From Nageia nagi (Eukaryota; Pinophyta), in assembly GCA_050084985.1 (NCBI GenBank), contig JBITNC010000001.1, positions 156,736,001 to 156,800,000 of the forward strand: a DNA stretch of 64,000 nucleotides. Direction: 5' to 3'. Below are positions 53,608 to 63,289 of the stretch, piece after piece. A model generated the notes under the pieces. The model was given only the letters and a program-made list of their open reading frames with translations. It searched no databases and had not been told where the DNA came from. Both the position numbers and the translations under genes were made by a program. Position 1 is the stretch's first letter, and every line of letters begins with the position of its first letter.

Positions 53608-54699
53608 CTATGCACAGTCTAGTAGCTTGGGCCAGTTCTTTTGGTTGTCCGCGACATAGTGCTGAAGGTAGTCCTCTAGCACCCAGTTGATCCGCTCCAT
53701 CTGGCCATCTGTTTCTGGGTGGTAGCTGGTTGACATGAACAAGGCGCTGCCCATCGGCTTGAACAGCGCTCTCCAAAAACTACTCGTGAACCGTGCATCT
53801 CGGTTTGATACGATGCTCAACGGTATCCCCCAGTACTTCATGATGTGTTTGAAAAAGTGCTTGACGACCACCTCCGCCGTGCAGCCTGTCTTGCATGGAA
53901 CGAACGTCACAAACTTGGAGAAACGGTCCACAACCACCATGATGCTGCTATAACCGTCCACCTTGGGCAGTCCGACGATGAAGTCCATACTTATGCTCAC
54001 CCAGGGTCGGACCAGCATAGGCAAGGGCTGCAACAGCCCGCGCAGTCTTCTGCACTCCGCCTTGTCCTGATGATCGATCAGACAGGACTGCACATACTCC
54101 ACATCCTTGTCTATGCCTGGCCAGTAGAATCCCCGTTCCAACAAGACCAGCGTTCTCTGTCTCCCAGGGTGCCCAACCCACAATGCGTCATGGCACTCCT
54201 TTAGGATCCGTCTTCGCAAATCTTTGAACTTCGGCACGTAGACCTGCATGTTTTGGAACAAGAGCAGACCGTCTACTACCTTGTGCCGAAGAATCCTCCC
54301 CTTAGCCGTTTCTCTCTCCACGGTCTTGATCTGGCTCGCGGCCTGCGGATTCGTCTTCAATCCTTCCTTGATCAGATCAAGGAGTTCGTTGTCTAGGACC
54401 AGTCTGCTCTCTCCGTGGGTACTAGCCGGACTGGCTGCTGCTACCTGCAAGGTGGCTAATTGGTAGTCGGGCGCCAACTGCCCTTTCCTGCTTAGTGCGT
54501 CGGCCACTACAGTTTTGGTCCCTACCAAGTAGACGATGTCATAGTCGTACTTGGCCAATTCGTCTTGCCAACGGGCCTGCTTGCCGGACAACTTCTTGGT
54601 TTGGAAGTATGTATTCGAGATGTTGTCCATGAGCACAGTGAACGGGGCCCTCAACAAGTAATGTCTCCAAGTCCTTAGGCAGTGGATGACCCCGGCCAT
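53608..54699 (-). CDS. Chromovirus RNase H end and integrase core, 363 codons open
   Basis: This is the longest clean frame in the window. RNase H end: HCLRTWRHYLLRAPFTVLMD, GKQARWQDELAKYDYDIVYL then VVADALSRKGQLAPDY. Integrase zinc domain: HDALWVGHPGRQRTLVLLER, GFYWPGIDKDVEYVQSCLID, in which the second Cys of C-x2-C is Asp. Catalytic core: SMDFIVGLPKVDGYSSIMVV (Asp), IVSNRDARFTSSFWRALF (Asp), SYHPETDGQMERINWVLEDY (Glu), so the DDE residues are intact. The frame ends at a TAG after LLDCA, where the plus copy has Gln. It is part of a polyprotein; the listed start is not a true initiator. Confidence 0.88.
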   Translation of the reverse strand: MAGVIHCLRTWRHYLLRAPFTVLMDNISNTYFQTKKLSGKQARWQDELAKYDYDIVYLVGTKTVVADALSRKGQLAPDYQLATLQVAAASPASTHGESRLVLDNELLDLIKEGLKTNPQAASQIKTVERETAKGRILRHKVVDGLLLFQNMQVYVPKFKDLRRRILKECHDALWVGHPGRQRTLVLLERGFYWPGIDKDVEYVQSCLIDHQDKAECRRLRGLLQPLPMLVRPWVSISMDFIVGLPKVDGYSSIMVVVDRFSKFVTFVPCKTGCTAEVVVKHFFKHIMKYWGIPLSIVSNRDARFTSSFWRALFKPMGSALFMSTSYHPETDGQMERINWVLEDYLQHYVADNQKNWPKLLDCA

Positions 54700-55640
54700 C
54701 TCCTCATGCGCTGGCCATCTCTGCTAGGCATCCTTAAACTTGCGCGACTCGTACGCTATCGGATGCCCATCTTGCATGAGCACCCCACCTAGCGCATAGT
54801 CTCACGTGTCCGTCTGCACCATGAATGGCCGAGTGAAGTTTGGCAAACCCAACACTGGCGCCGAGACGAGTCGCGCCTTCAGCTTGTCGAACATCTTCTG
54901 GCACGGCCCAAACCAGCTCCATGGTTTCTCCTTCTTGGTCAGATCAATCAAGGGCACAGCTATCTTGGAATACCCCTCAACGAGTCGCCGATAGTAATTC
55001 ACTAGACCCAGAAAGGACCTGACCTCATGCACATTCCGCGGTGGCACCCAATCTTTGATCTCTTCTATCTTCTGGGGGTCTGGCTTGATCTGCCGACGTG
55101 ACCCAAGAACTGCACTTCGTCCACGCCAAAGGAACACTTCTCCCGTTTCACTAACAACTTGGCATCGCTTAGCAACTTAAAGACCTGGTCCAGGTGCGTG
55201 GCATGCTCTTCCATGGTTTTGGAGTAGACTAGGATGTCGTCTAAGTATACCACCACGCACTTGTCCAACAAGGGCTTAAACACCTCGTTCATCATCGTGC
55301 AGAAGGTGGCTGGGGCATTGCACATGCCGAACGACATCACCAACCATTCGTACGTGCCATACCGGGTCATGCACATTGTTTTCTCTTCATCTCCCATTGC
55401 GATCCTAATCTGGTAGTACCCCGACTTCAGATCTAGCTTGCTAAATACTTTTGCACCGGCCAGTCTGTCAAAGCAATCGTCCATCCGCGAGAGTGGATAC
55501 TTGTTCTTGACCGTCAGTTTCTTGATTGCTCGGTAGTTGATGTAGAGGCGTAGGCTCCCATCCTCCTCTTTCTAGAATAGGACTGGCGCACCGTAGGGGG
55601 ACTTGGCCGGTTTGATATATCCTGCAGCTAGCAACTCAAC
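54700..55640 (-). pseudogene. Chromovirus reverse transcriptase, minus copy
   Basis: The minus strand from about 55640 reads LAAGYIKPAKSPYGAPVLF, SLRLYINYRAIKKLTVKNKY, SKLDLKSGYYQIRIAMGDEE, TRYGTYEWLVMSFGMCNAPA then CVVVYLDDILVYSKTMEEHA (active site Tyr-Leu-Asp-Asp intact near 55240) and LLVKREKCSFGVDEVQFLGH. After a frameshift near 55090 it continues [40 protein letters not shown] and TDTxDYALGGVL. Only a few stops and frameshifts are present. This is the best preserved RT of the window. Confidence 0.9.
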
Positions 55641-56170
55641 CAGCTACCGTTTCAGCTCTTTCAACTCCGGCCCGGACATCCTGTATGGTACTCCAACGAG
55701 CAGCTTGGCCCCTGGCACCAACTCTATTGCATGGTCTATTCCCCTTCTCAATGGCAGCATGGGGGGTAACTCCTTTGGCATGCGGTCCGCGTTCCGTAAC
55801 AGAATCATCTCCAGCCCTGCAAGGCCTTTGCGATATTCCTAGCGAACTGCATTCCGCACCGTCGTCTTCATCGTCCCAGCCGCCTACCCGTACTGCCACA
55901 TATGTCGGCCTAGCATTCTTCTTCGACACGGCCTTACACATGACCAAAGCTAACACTAACTGCACCCGTCCAGCATAGGCTATTTCTTCACCCACTTAGT
56001 CGTTTGCTTTTGTCCGGCTCCTTTCCCTTTCTCCCGCATGGTCCTGCCCTTCTTGGCAGCCGGCTCACATGCTCCTCGCTTGCCTCGTCGTTTTCCAATG
56101 CTTCTGCCTTTGTGCATCCCAATATGTTTGGAATGGTACAATATCCTTGAACTATTTTAGTTTTTCCATA
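55641..56170 (-). pseudogene. Chromovirus region upstream of RT, badly degraded
   Basis: Pieces such as ELVPGAKLLVGVPYRMSGPE (55730-55640, frameshifted) belong to the segment just before RT. Higher up, VQLVLALVMCKAVSKKNARP and a Lys-rich QKQTTKWVKK appear, with no protease or zinc-knuckle signature. Gag core and protease are missing or unrecognisable, so this copy is internally deleted. Confidence 0.5.
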
Positions 56171-56175
56171 TATTC

Positions 56176-56448
56176 CTATATTACAACGTCCATCTCTATA
56201 CCTGCATGATCTGAATCTGGTATCTCCTTTGGAGTGAAGAGGGGTTTGCTTGGACGAGGGAGTGGGCTATGTGTTTGCTTAATAGACCACTCACTTTCTG
56301 GTGTAGTGCCCTTGTTGGGCGTTCTCTCATCTATCTTTGCCAACAACTTATTCATTAATTCAATCATAGTATCCAATTTCGGATCTACCATCCCTTCTCC
56401 TTGTCTTCTAGTCTTTCTTTGATAATAATGATGAACTTCAACGTGCAT
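56176..56448 (-). pseudogene. Gag N-terminal fragment of an LTR element
   Basis: The minus-strand frame of 90 codons reads HHYYQRKTRRQGEGMVDPKL then TMIELMNKLLAKIDERTPNK, a basic start followed by an amphipathic segment, as in gag N-termini of plant gypsy elements. The HHYYQR-type start recalls IHRYYTRS in the E3/E4 gags. It ends at a TAG. No gag core follows; the chromovirus segment takes over below 56170. Confidence 0.45.
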
Positions 56449-57414
56449 AGAAAGATACTAAAACTTGGTAGGTATTGTTTCTTCTAATATGAATTTCCTT
56501 CCTGAATGAAATAAGAATCCGCAATTCTGAATATGGTGCTCGAATTCTAATCTAGGGTTGGACGTCCCTCTTTGAGCTCTTCAAAATCTGAAGTTGCTCC
56601 TCCAAAGGTGTACAAACTTTCTCTCTCTTTGCCAACTTCGAATGGATGCCAAAAGATGCAAATTGTGATCTCCAATTTGGTGTGCTTCTCTTTCATGCTC
56701 AACATTCCTCTTATATGATCCTTAAAATTTTCAAATTTGTCCTTTTTCCCTCCAAAATTAATTTCTTTGTCAAAACTACAATATTTTTATGAATTTTGGA
56801 TGACTTATTACTCCTTTAATTTGCCTTTCGAATTAAAATATTTTCTCCAATTAAACTATATCCTTTTCAAATCTGAAATACTCTCAATTGGCGTAATATT
56901 CCAAAACTGGAAATTACATGATTAAAATATATTTCAATTGCATTTTGTAATAATTAGGAGTAATTTGGCATTTAGGAGTATTTAATTGTAATTCTCCATG
57001 TAATGAAATGCCCCTCTTCTAGAGAAGAGTACGCATGATTTATGATTTCTTTAGCAGAGGTCTCAAGGATAGGAGTTGTGGGTCCAAGGGACCAAATTGT
57101 GAGCCCAAATTTGGGACATTTTCCTCCTTGAGTAGGATAGGAGCGTTTTATTGCATCTAGAAGTGATTATGATGTTTCCAAGGACAATTCGCAAGCGTCA
57201 AAGTCAGACGCCAACCTTGCACAATTTCAAGACGAAATCTAGGCCATAATATGAGACCTCCAAGCATGCATGACAACAAGGTGAGATCTAGCCCTCACAA
57301 GGAGATGTCTAGCTATAAGAGAGGTGGATGCATGGAGCAGGGGACATCTTGGAATATTTGATCATCTATTTGCTAATTTGGCCGCTTGCCATCATTGCTT
57401 ATTAGATCGAAAGT
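56449..57414. other. AT-rich LTR-type debris
   Basis: No coding sequence. At 57088-57115 the text GTGAGCCCAAATTTGGGACA with TTCCTCC resembles 57553-57578 and, reversed, the ends of LTR families A and B, suggesting an older LTR interrupted by the solo LTR that follows. Confidence 0.4.
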
Positions 57415-58986
57415 TGTAACATCCCCTTTCTCTAAAAAATGAATAATTTTGGAATTCTAGGGATCCACTTCTGTAAATATTTTATTTATGAAACTATTTG
57501 TTGCTAGTTACTTGGGATAGAATATAATGGTCCTACGGACCCACATTGTAAGCCCCAAAGTGGGACATCTTCCTCCCAAGCTTAGCATGAATTATTTATT
57601 ATTAATTTGATGTGCTTGGGGATATAGTTCGCCACAGGTCTTGGAGGGTTGTTTAGACTTGTTCAATGGATAGAGCATCTCGTGGGAAACATTTTGATGG
57701 GTTACATGACATGTTTTGATCAAGAAATGAAAGAGTTATGGCCTCTTGAAGTTTGCCAGTTGGACCAGTCTTCCATATTGCGACTGCTCACAGAAATCCA
57801 GAAACATCTCCATATTGACCCCTTGAAGTGCGATGTCCCTCTCCTTGGGATATGAGTTAGTTATGGATTGTATTTAGGTGTGAGCTTGGTAATTAAGAGT
57901 ATATTTAGTGTGTTTTATCATAATAATAATGGGGGCCACTTGTATGAGTCGTAATACATGATTCCAAGGCAATTAATGATGGTAAATGCAATATTAGTCT
58001 CCAATAATGAGGCGTTCCATATCTAATCATTGGATCTTGTAATGTGGACCATTAAATATGATTATTGGCATCACTAGGCAACGATGGCATGTGCATGATA
58101 CCTAGGACACATCTAACCCCACGTTTGGGCAATTGAGGGCCTCTAAGAGGCTAACGTTGGACTTGGAGGTTGGAGTGATTACTTCTAGGTGAGATCCAGA
58201 TCCAAGGAATGTTATATAAGACAGCAGAGCCTTATTGCGGAGATAGACTTGATTTTATACAGGTATCCTTCTCTTCGAAGTTCCAAAGACTTGGCAATGT
58301 CAAGCACCATTGAGCGCAGCGCACAAGGAGAGTTCAAGAGGCATAGAACACCTTTTGTCTCACAGTTGGATGAATGTTCATGCTTGTGAGGTTACCCTAC
58401 CCTACGGCATCCACAAGCATTCTGCACCTTTGAATCCATCCGGTAGCATTCTAGAATCACATTCATTCTCTTCGCCACGAGCTAGCCTGTGAGGGAGCCC
58501 TTCAGTGAGGCATCCATAGAATTGGTAGGAGGTGATTGTTCTACATCAATTTTAGGATCTATCTCAGCATTTGTATGCCCTAGTTGGCTCCTTGGAGGCC
58601 AACGTTGAACCCTTTGGGTCTATTCGGTATTGTACTCATTCATTCATCATTAATTGAATCCGTGGCATACTTGGATCTCATTACTTGTCTCTATATTTGA
58701 TGTTCATGCTTCCATATTTCCAATGTTGAGCTATTTATGTATGTACATGCTTGTATGGTGAATCGTTGGCATTCTTGGACGTGTTTTGCATAATATATGA
58801 GCCCCTGTGTATGACATTGGGCATTTTATGGCATTGGTGCTTGTACAGTAAGTTGTTGGCATTCTTGGCTCATTTTAATGTTTATTTGATACCCTGGATC
58901 AAACATGGCATGCTTGAGGTTGAATTTGATATTTTTGAATTATTTATTTGGCTAATATATGCGTGAGAATATTTGGGGATATTACA
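57415..58986 (+). repeat. Solo LTR, family C, 1572 bp
   Basis: It begins TGTAACATCCCC and ends GGGGATATTACA. The flanking 5-mers are AAAGT and AAAGC (one C/T difference). No primer site, polypurine tract or internal sequence flanks it, so it is a solo LTR. It shares GTTGGCTCCTTGGAGGCC with LTR A (reverse of 31839-31862) and, further on, a CGGTATTGTA block, so C belongs to the same superfamily. Confidence 0.82.
58213..58220 (+). promoter_or_regulatory. TATA box of LTR C
   Basis: TATATAAG in ATGTTATATAAGACAGC, a little past the middle of the LTR. Confidence 0.6.
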
Positions 58987-59570
58987 AAAGCCTCATTAAC
59001 CTTTCGTGTCCATGGTGGAGCCTCATCAAGCTCCTACCATCTTGTGTGTAGACCTTCAATGCTTAGATCCAAGAGATTGAAACCCTAATAGTAAGACGTC
59101 AGCCTCTGGGAGAGATTTGGAGTTTTTGAGAGCCTCAGTTCCAACCCTTTAGCCAAACGTCAACCCTTTTGGGCCATTTGTAGTGAAATCTAGTGATTTG
59201 GAGTGATTCGTCCAACCCCTTGGGCCATTTTGGACACCTTTTGAGCATTGTGCCCGTCCATTTGAGCAATAATATTTCAGATCTGATTTTCCTTGGCTTC
59301 TATTCTTGGTGCTTTCTTGTGATCTTGATGCAATTTGTGTGAATTCCTAATTTTTATAATTTGGAACATTATAATTCGCCCTTCCAAGATTTCGAAATTA
59401 AATTTCTAAAATTTCTCACAATTAAAATACACCAATTGAAATTCTCAAACCTGAATTTATGCTAAAAATAATAAAATAATCCTATAAGCTGATAATTCAC
59501 ACTAAAAAAGAGCATCTCACTTCCTGGCAGTGAAGTGATTAAGACGCCAAAAATTTGGGGACATTACGTG
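58987..59570 (+). other. LTR-like relic, probably the outer element hit by LTR C
   Basis: Repeat-type text (AACGTCAACCCTTTTGGGCC, then CCCCTTGGGCCATTTTGGAC) ends with TTTGGGGACATTACG at about 59555-59569, close to the LTR terminus type GGGGACATTACA. No coding sequence. Confidence 0.4.
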
Positions 59571-59903
59571 AAAGGATACCAATGGTAGCTTATGATATTG
59601 ATTTTACAAATAAATAGGATATTAAAAATGAAAAAACAAATCTCATAAAAAATTAAAACCTGCGAGTCAAATTCATCAAGTTCATTTCACATGTTTAAAA
59701 TAAAACTCTTTGTGGTACTAGTAAATTCTAGAAAATGACACACCACCAACCCAAGCTCGGGAATACATATCCCTTACAAATCAAAATCATGTGATTGAAC
59801 TTATAGATCTTAAAATGGATTTATGGCAACGATTTCCAAATGCATTGACCAGCCAATAAAAGAAGACTCAGAAATCCTGCAACTCGTAGCAAAACACTGA
59901 ATT
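59571..59903. other. Sequence 3' of the candidate host gene
   Basis: No repeat or coding trace recognised. It may be the 3' UTR of the minus-strand gene fragment at 59904-60179. Confidence 0.35.
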
Positions 59904-59994
59904 TTAAGTTGAGACATCTAGTGAAATCGTCTCATTTTTATGCCACATATTCCTGGAGCTCTCATGTGTCTGGACTCTGAATTGCCCAGATTTC
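59904..59994 (-). CDS. Last exon of an unidentified host gene (fragment)
   Basis: The minus-strand exon follows an acceptor (GTTTTATGTGAAG), completes the split Arg codon from the upstream exon, then reads KSGQFRVQTHESSRNMWHKN and ETISLDVST to TAA at 59904-59906. Its length of 91 bp fits the phase left by the other exon exactly. A polar C-terminal tail; no domain recognised. Confidence 0.5.
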
Positions 59995-60090
59995 CTTCAC
60001 ATAAAACAACTGGATAACTGTACATTAATCTCAAGCTACAAACTTTCTGGAAAAAATTATTATCTAGATATAACCTTGAAAATATGATAC

Positions 60091-60179
60091 CTGCTACAAG
60101 ATGAGTCTTCTCCAGATCCATCACAAATTTTTTCTACTTCAAAGACCAAACTGCCAAATCCAATCTTATGAATCCATAC
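60091..60179 (-). CDS. Penultimate exon of an unidentified host gene (fragment)
   Basis: The minus strand has acceptor GATGTCAACTGCAG, then VWIHKIGFGSLVFEVEKICD with GSGEDSSCS, then the donor AG|GTATCA. The exon is 89 bp (29 codons plus 2 nt) and joins in frame to the exon at 59904-59994 over a 96 bp intron. This part is free of the decay pattern of the surrounding repeats. I do not recognise the family. Upstream exons were not found before the inverted D LTR at 61.5 kb. Confidence 0.5.
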
Positions 60180-61534
60180 CTGCAGTTGACATCAAGGACC
60201 GTCAAAAATAGGATACACTCCTCTCGTTTGAGGTTGAGATAATTAGAATATATGTAATATAAATGAAATCCAGTGGTTTCCATTTTAACTCATGAACCAT
60301 GAATGCATTCAAGGGCATTAGTGTGCATTAGATATTTGACATTAAAGAGTTTCAATATATCCCTTCACCTTTGTAGGTGGCTACCATTTTAACTCATGAA
60401 CCTAGAATGCATTCAAGGGCATTAGTGTGCATTAGATCTTTGACATTAAAGAGTTTCAATATATCCCTTCACCTTTGTAGGTGGCTATAAGTCTTTATCT
60501 TCTGAGGGTTCAAATTCTGAAGCTAGAAATGGCATTCATTTACATGTCAAAAGTCATGACTAATGATGTTGTCAAGATAATCAAATAGTAAAGTGGCTTG
60601 CTGGTACTTCTAAATTACATACAAATAATTGATGTGATACCAGATGGTCTATCTACAAGAAAAAATGTCCAAAAGACATTAGGTTAGTCGCATGGGAAAG
60701 AACCAATATAGCCAGTGAAAACCAATGGAAGCAGCCAACCACTAGAAATTTAGTATTTGTAAACTAATACTAAAATCCACACACTCATTAGGTATAATAG
60801 ATTCACAACCTTATTGTTTACGGTAAGGACATTGCATGGGTTTCTGTAAACAATTGTGATCACAAATGCCTGCAATCTACCCACCAAAGCTAGCCTTTTC
60901 CATTCTTGATTCTTCACTCTTCATCAATCTCACTCATGTAGCATACCATTGGCCCTTATAAGCATGAAACAGTAGCAAGGCATATCTATGAATCCCTGCC
61001 AAATTCCAAGCAGTGGATTCCATCCTTGCAAACCTTGCCTTGTATGAGTCTCATTCTCCTACTGCCATAGTTCTAGTGTATTGCAGTCTCTAGTTTTGGT
61101 TTCAAGTGTTCTTTCTTCAAGCTGTCCTTTAAAATGATTCTCATATTTTTTAGTTAGAAAATACACTTCCTTGGAACTCCCAAAAATCGAGAACTACTGC
61201 TATGTTACTGTTTGCCTGTCTAAGAGAAAACATGTGTACAAGTGAATCATAAGCTTGGAAACTTAAGAACATACACATCCATACTCATCATTCTAGGAAA
61301 GGAAGACAAAGAGGCATGTACATTTAGTTTTGAATTCAATGCCAAAAGTGAAACATTCGTAATATTTGCACTTATTTAAAGGTGTATGTGCAAGGGTTAT
61401 CACCTTTATTTTGACACTTGAAAGCCAATTTGTGATTTAACTACACTTTATGTTCATTTGGTTTTAGAGGTCTCTACAATTATTCCCTCTCAAAAGAAGC
61501 TAGACTCCTCACCAGAGTAAAACCTTTAGAACTG
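60180..61534. other. Mostly unique sequence upstream of the gene fragment
   Basis: Contains the 104 bp tandem duplication listed separately. A minus-strand stretch near 61040-60940 (GWNPLLGIWQGFIDM-like) is open but has no splice support. Otherwise nothing recognised. Confidence 0.35.
60281..60488. repeat. Tandem duplication of 104 bp, two nearly identical copies
   Basis: CATTTTAACTCATGAACC starts at 60281 and at 60385. Both copies end CACCTTTGTAGGTGGCTA. Only about three differences were seen. Confidence 0.95.
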
Positions 61535-62565
61535 TGTTGGGATGCCTTTCTTTCCCGCGGCAACCCTTTGAAGATCGTGTGTAGGACTTATGAGCCACCC
61601 AACAACATAGTTGGGAATGCATTACCAATTCCCCCTTTTGAAAAGGACTGGATATCTCCAAGGCTCTTGTCGAAACACCTACTCAACAACTCAACATTTT
61701 GTCGTTGTAGGTATGCCTGCCAAGCAAGATCTCGTGCTTGGGCAAGTGTTTCTGGTCTAGGAATAGATGAAAGAAAGTGCGGTATCCTTCTTTGGAATCA
61801 GCCTCAATGGAATGGAATGAGAGGTAGTAGCATGTTAACCAACGTTGTTTTATTTGATATATATAGTTTCTTCAAAATATCTGTGTGGACTTAACGATTG
61901 TATTTGATTTTGAAAGCATAAAGAAAGTGTAAAGAAAACATAAATAAAATACTGTAAAGTGAGAGACTACACTTTGTGAAACAGAAACGGATACTTGGTC
62001 AGATAACAAACAAGTCACCATGATGAAGCATTGTCTAAAAAGTTAATCCTTTTCGGATCAATTTAGGGATTTCATCCAATTCATCCAGCTTTGCGAACAA
62101 ACAACTATGTTTTGTTGTTCCAAAGAGGGACGAGGAGGGAAGCCGATTGCGAGCAATCAAATGGGTGGTGGAAGAACGTGGGAAGAACAAGAGTTTGGAT
62201 GTAAACCTCTAGTTTGATGTCATAAAACAGGAAAAAAATTCAGAATACCTCATCTACATGCATGTTGTGAACCAAGCAACTATCAAAGACTGATTTCCAA
62301 CACTTTAAAGAATAAAGCAATGATACATTCCCTAAAACTCGCAAGTTTTCAAAGGAAGGACACGAAAGTGTCGAACAAGCAATGATAATCCTTAAGAAAC
62401 AATTCACAACACCATAAATGGATAAACAGGTTCGATCTTTGCTTTAATCACTTTGTATTAACTTGCAAAAGAGTTGTGCAATGATACATCAATTTGCTCC
62501 TCTTTTACAAAAGTTTCACTTTTTTCACAAAATGAGTTCTAGTGCAAATGAGACCCCATGCCATT

Positions 62566-62573
62566 TATTTATA
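62566..62573 (-). promoter_or_regulatory. TATA box of LTR D copy 3
   Basis: The minus strand reads CTTATAAATAAATGG, equivalent to 29140-29147 in copy 1. Confidence 0.55.
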
Positions 62574-63289
62574 AGCAAAATTAGGTCAAATTCTCGAGTG
62601 TTGCCCTAATTTCTAAAAAAGCTTTAAAATGCTAATATGAATGCTAAATTGAGATTACAATATCGTTTTAATGGGAGAACAATCTCATCCCACTAAAATA
62701 TGCTAGAAATAAAATATTTACAAAAATTGATGCCCTCTGGCACACATTTTGAAGCGTTTTGCATCAATTTGGCAAAAATTGGAACTTCAAATCCTCATGT
62801 TGGATCCTTCTGACAATCTTTTGAGCTTCTTTTTTTGAATATGGATTTGCCTTTGATGTGATCATTAGTGGCAAATTTTCAACAGATTCTGAGAGAATTT
62901 TTCGAAAAAATGGATTTTTTTGGTCTATTTTTCAAAAAAGATGGGGGGGTCTCCGAAATTTGGAAAATTTTTAAAAGGTGGATTTGACCCCATGGATGGA
63001 TGAAGGATGGGATTTCAAGGTCATTGGCAAGTTTCGAGAGCTTTTGGGGCTTTTAGGAGGTTTTGGGAAAGATTTGAAGTTTTTGGCAAAATTTTCGATT
63101 TTCATGACTATGGATTTTTTTGATAGAAAAAAGTGAAAATTTCCATAGGAATGAAAAATGCCTCTTAGATTTTTGAGCACTTTAACTTGCTCAAATTTGA
63201 AACTTGCAAGTTTAAAGTTGCTTAAAATTCCATTTTCCACACAACGAAGGCAAAATTTAATAATTTTGAGCAAAATTTGTAAATCCTCC

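Noticed and set aside
61568-61894. 108-codon plus-strand frame at 61568-61894
   Set aside because: It lies inside the inverted D LTR and matches its non-coding end region in reverse.
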